DNA of 64,000 bases from Corylus avellana (lineage: Eukaryota; Streptophyta; Magnoliopsida; Fagales; Betulaceae): NCBI RefSeq assembly GCF_901000735.1, contig NC_081547.1, positions 27,639,382 to 27,703,381 on the forward strand. The letters are read 5' to 3'. The translations under genes were made by a program, and so were the position numbers. The notes beneath the pieces are model-generated. The model was given only the letters and a program-made list of their open reading frames with translations. It did not search any database and was not told the origin of the DNA. Below, in pieces: positions 59,595-64,000 of this stretch (the stretch's first letter is position 1; every line of letters starts with the position of its first letter).

Positions 59595-60369
59595 GGGATA
59601 AATGCAAAAGTGGTCCATATGGTTTGCCTAAATTATAAATCACTAAATGTGGTATAAAAAATAATTTATATGTCCTTGTAGTTGGCCTAAATTACAAATC
59701 ACTCATTGTGGTATAAAAAATAATTTGTAGGTCCTTATGGTAGGCCAAAATAACAGTTTATTTTCTGAAATCAATTTTCGTTAAGTAACTTAACAAAATC
59801 CATTACTTCGTCACGTAGTACCTAATAAAAATGCGACACATGTTATTATTAATTTTTTACTTTAAAAAATGACAAAAATGATTTTTCACATCATTTTAGG
59901 ACATCAGCTAAGATTACACATTAGCTCCCACTCCAAGTCATACTACTTCAATAAATTAACATAATCTCTTCTATCCCCAAAATTATACTATGTACGTAAC
60001 CCTTTCTCATTTTCACATTCCTCGCCACAATTTAGGAGTATTTCGCGAGAATTTGACTGTCACATCTTCTAACCATTGAAAAATAAATAAAAACAACATT
60101 CAAGTTAATAAATTGTGACAAAGTTTTCCTTTAAATTAAGTCGGAGAAAATTGGGTTACTCTTTTTATTAAACTGCATTTGTCTTTAGAGCATGAAAATT
60201 GATTTCAGGGAATAAACTGTTATTTTGGCCTACCATGAGGGCCTATAAATTATTTTTTATACTACTTGGAATTTTAAGCCAACTACAAAGACCTATAAAT
60301 TATTTTTTACACCACATGGAGTAATTTGTAATTTAGGCCAACCATAGGAACCAATTTTACATTTATCCA
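59595..60369. mobile_element. MULE-type element with duplicated arms and 9-bp target duplication
   Basis: The 775-bp element has inverted arms of about 170-190 bp: left gggataaatgcaaaagtggt and right in reverse complement tggataaatgtaaaattggt. Both arms contain two tandem copies of a ~70-base unit (ggcctaaattacaaatcac ... gtggtataaaaaataattt ... ggtcctt) and end inward in ggccaaaataacagtttatt and gaaatcaattttc. TTTTTTTAA occurs at 59586-59594 and 60370-60378, a 9-bp target duplication, although it is low complexity. The interior has no coding capacity and includes a MITE-like remnant near 60118-60160. Confidence 0.8.
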
Positions 60370-61189
60370 TTTTTTTAATAACATGTGAGATGCAAACGAG
60401 TTTTTAGTAAAATTTATTCTAACTTTATTCATGCTATTAAAAAACATGTGCATCTCATATGTTCAAAAGACACATATCATGTTTATAGATTGAGTTGGAA
60501 GAAATTTCTCTAACCCAGTTTAGATAAAAACTTGAAAAGATTTTTTTCAAACTAGTTTGGAAAAAATTTCCGTTCAATATATATAAATGAAGCTCGATCT
60601 TGGAAAGGCCGTCTTTGCTATACCACCCTGTTTCTAAGCCCATTCTCTAACATGCATTGAAACTGGGTCAACCCAAGACGGAAAGAAAATTGAAAAGCAA
60701 ACCCAACTGATGCCAGCCGCTGCAACTCTTTAATTATATAGCCCAATACTTCTTCCTGTAAGATATGACAAAATATATATACTTACTGGGCTTGATTTAC
60801 TAAACCATTTTCCTTCTGTTTTTTCTTTTGGAAACAAAATCATTAAAAAAATAATTTAAAACATAAAACAATCAAAATTATTTTTATATTGATCATATCA
60901 CATCAAAATATTTTGTTCAAAAAAAAAAACATCATTCAAAACACGGGGAGCCAATGAGGTTGCCCCGGCCCATAAAAAGTTGAATCTTGAACCGATGACC
61001 TTCGGATCTGAGAAGAAGAGGATATATATAGGAAGAACAAAATAATGTGAGATTGGACGGTATGGGACACCGTTCAAAAGCTCGTGTATATCGTTTAGTC
61101 AACGCATGAAACTTGTCCTCCGCTCAATTGGATAGAGGGCGATGAGTGGGAGAGAAACCCCAAAGGCGAAGGGTTAAAAAAGTTTGTGG

Positions 61190-61220
<31 letters not shown>

Positions 61221-61744
61221 AAACACTCAAATCATTTTATTTTACGATTGAGATGCATGCACCCTGACTGGACACAAATCTAAGATGCTAATGCAAGTGG
61301 AAAACACGGGGAGATGCTTCGATTTTTGGCTTTCAATGTGATGCTGTCCCATTACAAAAGATGCATTGCCCAATGCCCCATCTCTTCCAATAACCCTTCA
61401 CTACATGCATAATCATTCACTTCAGTGGTTGAATTTTTCCATTGGGAAAATGGGGAACTTGTACTCTTCCTCCTCCCCTAATCATCGTCCGTACTCAAAA
61501 CCATTGATGGTCCTTAGAACAAGAACCACAACCACCAAATGGGGGTGCAAAAGAAGAACCCCATAGCTCAAATCTGGTAATCGGGTTCAAATCGAGAGTT
61601 CGAGTCAGGCCATAAAACACAACACTCCGAACGCTTAAATAACAATTGAAAACCTGGGTAGAAGATAATCTTTCATTACGTTGTCCTAATTGTCTCATTA
61701 TTATTAGCTGAAAATCAGACAGCGTTCTTAGTCTATTACAAAGC

Positions 61745-61917
61745 GAGAAATGTTACACATAATTCTTTCAACTATCTCTTTTTACAAATTTAATGAATCC
61801 ACCATTAAATTTGTAGATTCATATATGTCATACAAAAATTCAATAGTAAATTCATCAATTTACTATATATGGAGATGATTGAAAAATAATTGATAGAATG
61901 ATTTTTATCTTTTCTCA
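61745..61917. mobile_element. MITE with gagaaatg termini
   Basis: The left end (gagaaatgttacacataatt, then ctttcaactatct) and the reverse-complemented right end (gagaaaagataaaaatcatt, then ctatcaattattttt) are inverted copies in a 173-bp palindromic element. It shares tcatcaattta.tatatggagatgatt text with the short element at 35431-35555. Confidence 0.6.
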
Positions 61918-62630
61918 TTAACACATGACATACCTCACTAGGGGACACTAATTTGGTGCCACCCTTTGGTTGAGGTTATCCATCGTTTGCAAGCAAGAAA
62001 CCTATCCAACTTTCATTCGAATTGAGATCCCCTCTAATTGAGGAGAAATTATAGATTCTTCAATTGTTAATCGTAACTCTTCATTTTATAACCGAGGTAT
62101 TAAATGCGGCTTTTATTTTACCAAAGTTAAATGATTTTATAGACCATTAAATTTAAAATAAATTGTCACGATTAACAACTATAAAATCTTCAATTTTTTC
62201 TCAATCGAAAGGGATCCGAATCCTTTCATTCTCTCTTTGAAGAATTATCAAAGTCATCCCTATGGGCTCTCCCTTTCTATATATATATATCCGCTGTTCA
62301 ATATTGACCATTGGATCAACAGTATCATCAATAGCGAATACAAGTGGGTTTGATTTCGGTTGGTTAATTAAATAAATAAAGGAGACAAGAATAATAAATA
62401 GCGGGGGCAGGCAACTCTCGATATTTTTTCACCGGCTTTTACTACTTAGCATAGTGGGTGCCCACGTGGCGAATAATTAATATGCTGACCACAAGGTGAA
62501 CATCAAAAAAGCAACGATTAATGTTTTTAACAGAAATTGATGAATATTGTGTCAGCATCAAAGACAAGTTCATGAAACAACACATCACCTTAGCCCTAAT
62601 TAAAACAAGATAAGAATCACATCATCACCC

Positions 62631-62659
62631 ATGTACATGTACATGTACATGTACATGTA
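62631..62659. repeat. (ATGTAC)n hexanucleotide repeat
   Basis: About five perfect copies of the self-complementary unit ATGTAC. The tract can fold on itself and is likely to vary in length between individuals. Confidence 0.9.
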
Positions 62660-62782
62660 TGACACTGCCACTTTTAAAGGTTCACCATTCATTTATATTA
62701 ATTTTATTTATCATTCCTCTATTATTATTATTATTATTCTTTGTTAATAATTAATACCATCTAGCTATATGAGAGAGAGAGA

Positions 62783-62882
62783 NNNNNNNNNNNNNNNNNN
62801 NNNNNNNNNNNNNNNNNNNNNNNNNNNNNNNNNNNNNNNNNNNNNNNNNNNNNNNNNNNNNNNNNNNNNNNNNNNNNNNNNN
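62783..62882. other. 100-N assembly gap
   Basis: Exactly 100 N, the convention for a scaffold gap of unknown size. It follows directly after a GA run and precedes a copy of sequence already present 7,457 bases upstream. Confidence 0.99.
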
Positions 62883-64000
62883 AAAACTTAAAAATGAAGT
62901 TTTTACCCAAAAGCTATTTTTGACTTAAAAGATCCATTTTTCAAATGCAATTTCAAACAGGCTCTAAGAGTAGTGTAGGCCTCTAAGTTGAGCAATTAGT
63001 CTCTTGTGTTTTTCTCAAGGTTAATTGCTTCCACTATTTTACCTATTTTATTTTACCGTTTATATATATATATAATACAAACCCCATCCAGGACCAGACA
63101 TTAACGGTTGCAACGTGACCATGCAAACATTAATTAGTCGACCTCGTACACTATTTAAACAATTACAGAAACAATAATCCACCCCCCATCCATTTACAGA
63201 ATCAACGCAAATACAAAAAGGACAAAAAAAAAAGAAAAAAAAAAAGCAAATGGAGAAATCAATCTCATATATATCCTGATATATATTGTCTTAGTGAATA
63301 AATGGCTTGAAATTTGTCACCAGCTTCTTAATTTGATCAAGAAAGGAAGTATAAGATACAATCCCATCATTTCCAGCCAGCACCCTGTACTTGTCCTTCC
63401 TTGTAAAGTTCGTGCACTCGAACCCTAGCGTAGCAGCCAAGATTCTTTGCACGTAATTTGCAACATCATGCGGACTTTTCCCAGACGAACACGTGGCTTC
63501 TGCCGGTAACTGGTTCAAGAAAGTTACCTCGTACACTGGCCTCGGGTTCATGAAGAAGAAAATGGGGTCCAGCCCTTTCCAGCCCCTAGCCGTCGTTGCA
63601 TGGAAGAACCCAACACGGTAATTCATGGCCACCGGAACAATCCGATCCGTTAGCTCAGCAAACAGCCCGCTGAACCTCAAAAGGAAGGGTTCCCGGCATG
63701 TTGTTCCTTCCGGGCAAACCGCCAGGTCTCCGATGGATAATTCTCGCTTGATTTTTTCCGCGTCGACTTCACGGATTCTGGTTAGCCTAACGGTAGGAAT
63801 TGGCGATAAGATCTCTGAGAATCGAGAGATGGAGTACGTCACGGCTGGGATTTTTCGTCCGAGTACGGTGGAGAGGACGACGGGGTCCATTAGGGTCCGG
63901 TGAGTGCACACAAATAGTACTCCCGTGTTGGCACCGGATGCCGGCGAGGGTGGTTTGCCTTTGACGATAACCTTGCTGCCGAACAGTCGTGACATGTAGG
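62883..64000. repeat. Duplicate of 55426-56543
   Basis: After the gap, the sequence repeats 55426-56543 at a constant offset of 7,457 bases to the end of the window. The stretches I compared by eye agree in full, including homopolymers (10 A, G, 11 A) and the TA microsatellite, and the encoded 234 residues are the same. Such agreement in non-coding DNA suggests an unmerged contig or haplotype overlap; a very recent tandem duplication is the alternative. Confidence 0.92.
63291..64000 (-). CDS. GPAT5: Second copy of GPAT5-type exon 2, partial
   Basis: The last exon of the acyltransferase gene is repeated here, from the stop codon at 63291 up to the window edge. It encodes the same C-terminal residues as 55834-56543 (from [11 protein letters not shown] to FKPFIH), including the HRTLMD and PEGTT catalytic blocks. 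The remainder, including the first exon, would lie outside the window. The frame is intact in the visible part. Whether it is a distinct tandem gene or an assembly duplicate cannot be decided here, and the second is more likely. Confidence 0.85.
   Translation of the reverse strand, partial: YMSRLFGSKVIVKGKPPSPASGANTGVLFVCTHRTLMDPVVLSTVLGRKIPAVTYSISRFSEILSPIPTVRLTRIREVDAEKIKRELSIGDLAVCPEGTTCREPFLLRFSGLFAELTDRIVPVAMNYRVGFFHATTARGWKGLDPIFFFMNPRPVYEVTFLNQLPAEATCSSGKSPHDVANYVQRILAATLGFECTNFTRKDKYRVLAGNDGIVSYTSFLDQIKKLVTNFKPFIH

Larger units (their letters stand above)
60379..62782. other. Intergenic DNA up to the assembly gap
   Basis: No gene is recognised. A TA run lies at about 61190-61217 and a (GA)n run at 62771-62782 abuts the gap. 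On the minus strand, 60960-61016 has gatccgaaggtcatcggttcaag-like text, reminiscent of a tRNA-derived SINE, but no complete tRNA fold can be made. Confidence 0.45.

Noticed and set aside
60960..61016. Arginine-tRNA-like segment on the minus strand
   Set aside because: Only an anticodon-arm to T-arm resemblance; no acceptor stem or D arm can be paired, so it is at best a SINE fragment.
1..64000. CRISPR arrays, bacterial operons, plasmid or viral genes
   Set aside because: Nothing of this kind is present; genes are intron-bearing plant genes and repeats are eukaryotic transposons or microsatellites.

Overview
The window is nuclear DNA from a flowering plant, and the gene set points to a eudicot. 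It has AT-rich intergenic DNA, spliced genes with GT-AG introns, and products whose closest recognisable relatives are Arabidopsis proteins: RTFL/DVL peptide, FKBP20-1, SDIR1, PCS1, RDUF1/2, BRR2 and GPAT5. Abundant small non-autonomous transposons suggest a woody rosid, but that is a weak inference.

Layout. 1-9.6 kb is gene-poor and holds a decayed hAT transposase, a diverged tandem duplication and a long-inverted-repeat element. A small RTFL/DVL peptide gene lies at 9.86 kb (+). 10.1-17.0 kb is intergenic, with two MULE-type elements, a MITE and a very small TRIM retrotransposon. FKBP20-1 (+, five coding exons) and SDIR1 (-, eight coding exons) converge at 17.1-24.3 kb with a 61-base A tract between them. 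24.3-30.3 kb is a transposon island containing a MULE-type element with a perfect 9-bp target duplication and a complete TRIM. A single-exon PCS1-type aspartic protease lies at 30.4-31.7 kb (-). 31.7-41.1 kb is mostly repeats plus a frameshifted PGG-domain gene. A single-exon RDUF-type RING ligase lies at 41.2-42.3 kb (-), followed by a solo LTR at 45.7 kb. A BRR2 spliceosomal helicase gene fills 46.6-54.0 kb (-, three coding exons). A GPAT5-type acyltransferase gene lies at 55.8-57.5 kb (-). The last 1.1 kb, beyond a 100-N gap, repeats the 3' half of that GPAT gene and its downstream DNA.

The genes are independent transcription units and do not form a pathway. Two of them, SDIR1 and the RDUF-type gene, belong to RING ligase families tied to abscisic-acid and drought responses, and GPAT5-type enzymes build suberin. 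The neighbourhood is probably coincidental.

Main points for a second look: (1) an apparent 8-bp deletion in the BRR2 gene that removes most of the C-terminal helicase cassette, together with changes in that cassette's motifs; (2) the gap-flanked GPAT5 duplication, probably an assembly artefact; (3) a set of long-TIR elements with perfect 9-bp target duplications; (4) two miniature LTR retrotransposons with readable primer-binding sites; (5) recurrent GC-rich GGTGG/CCACC cores inside AT-rich repeats. I found no convincing novel multi-gene system.
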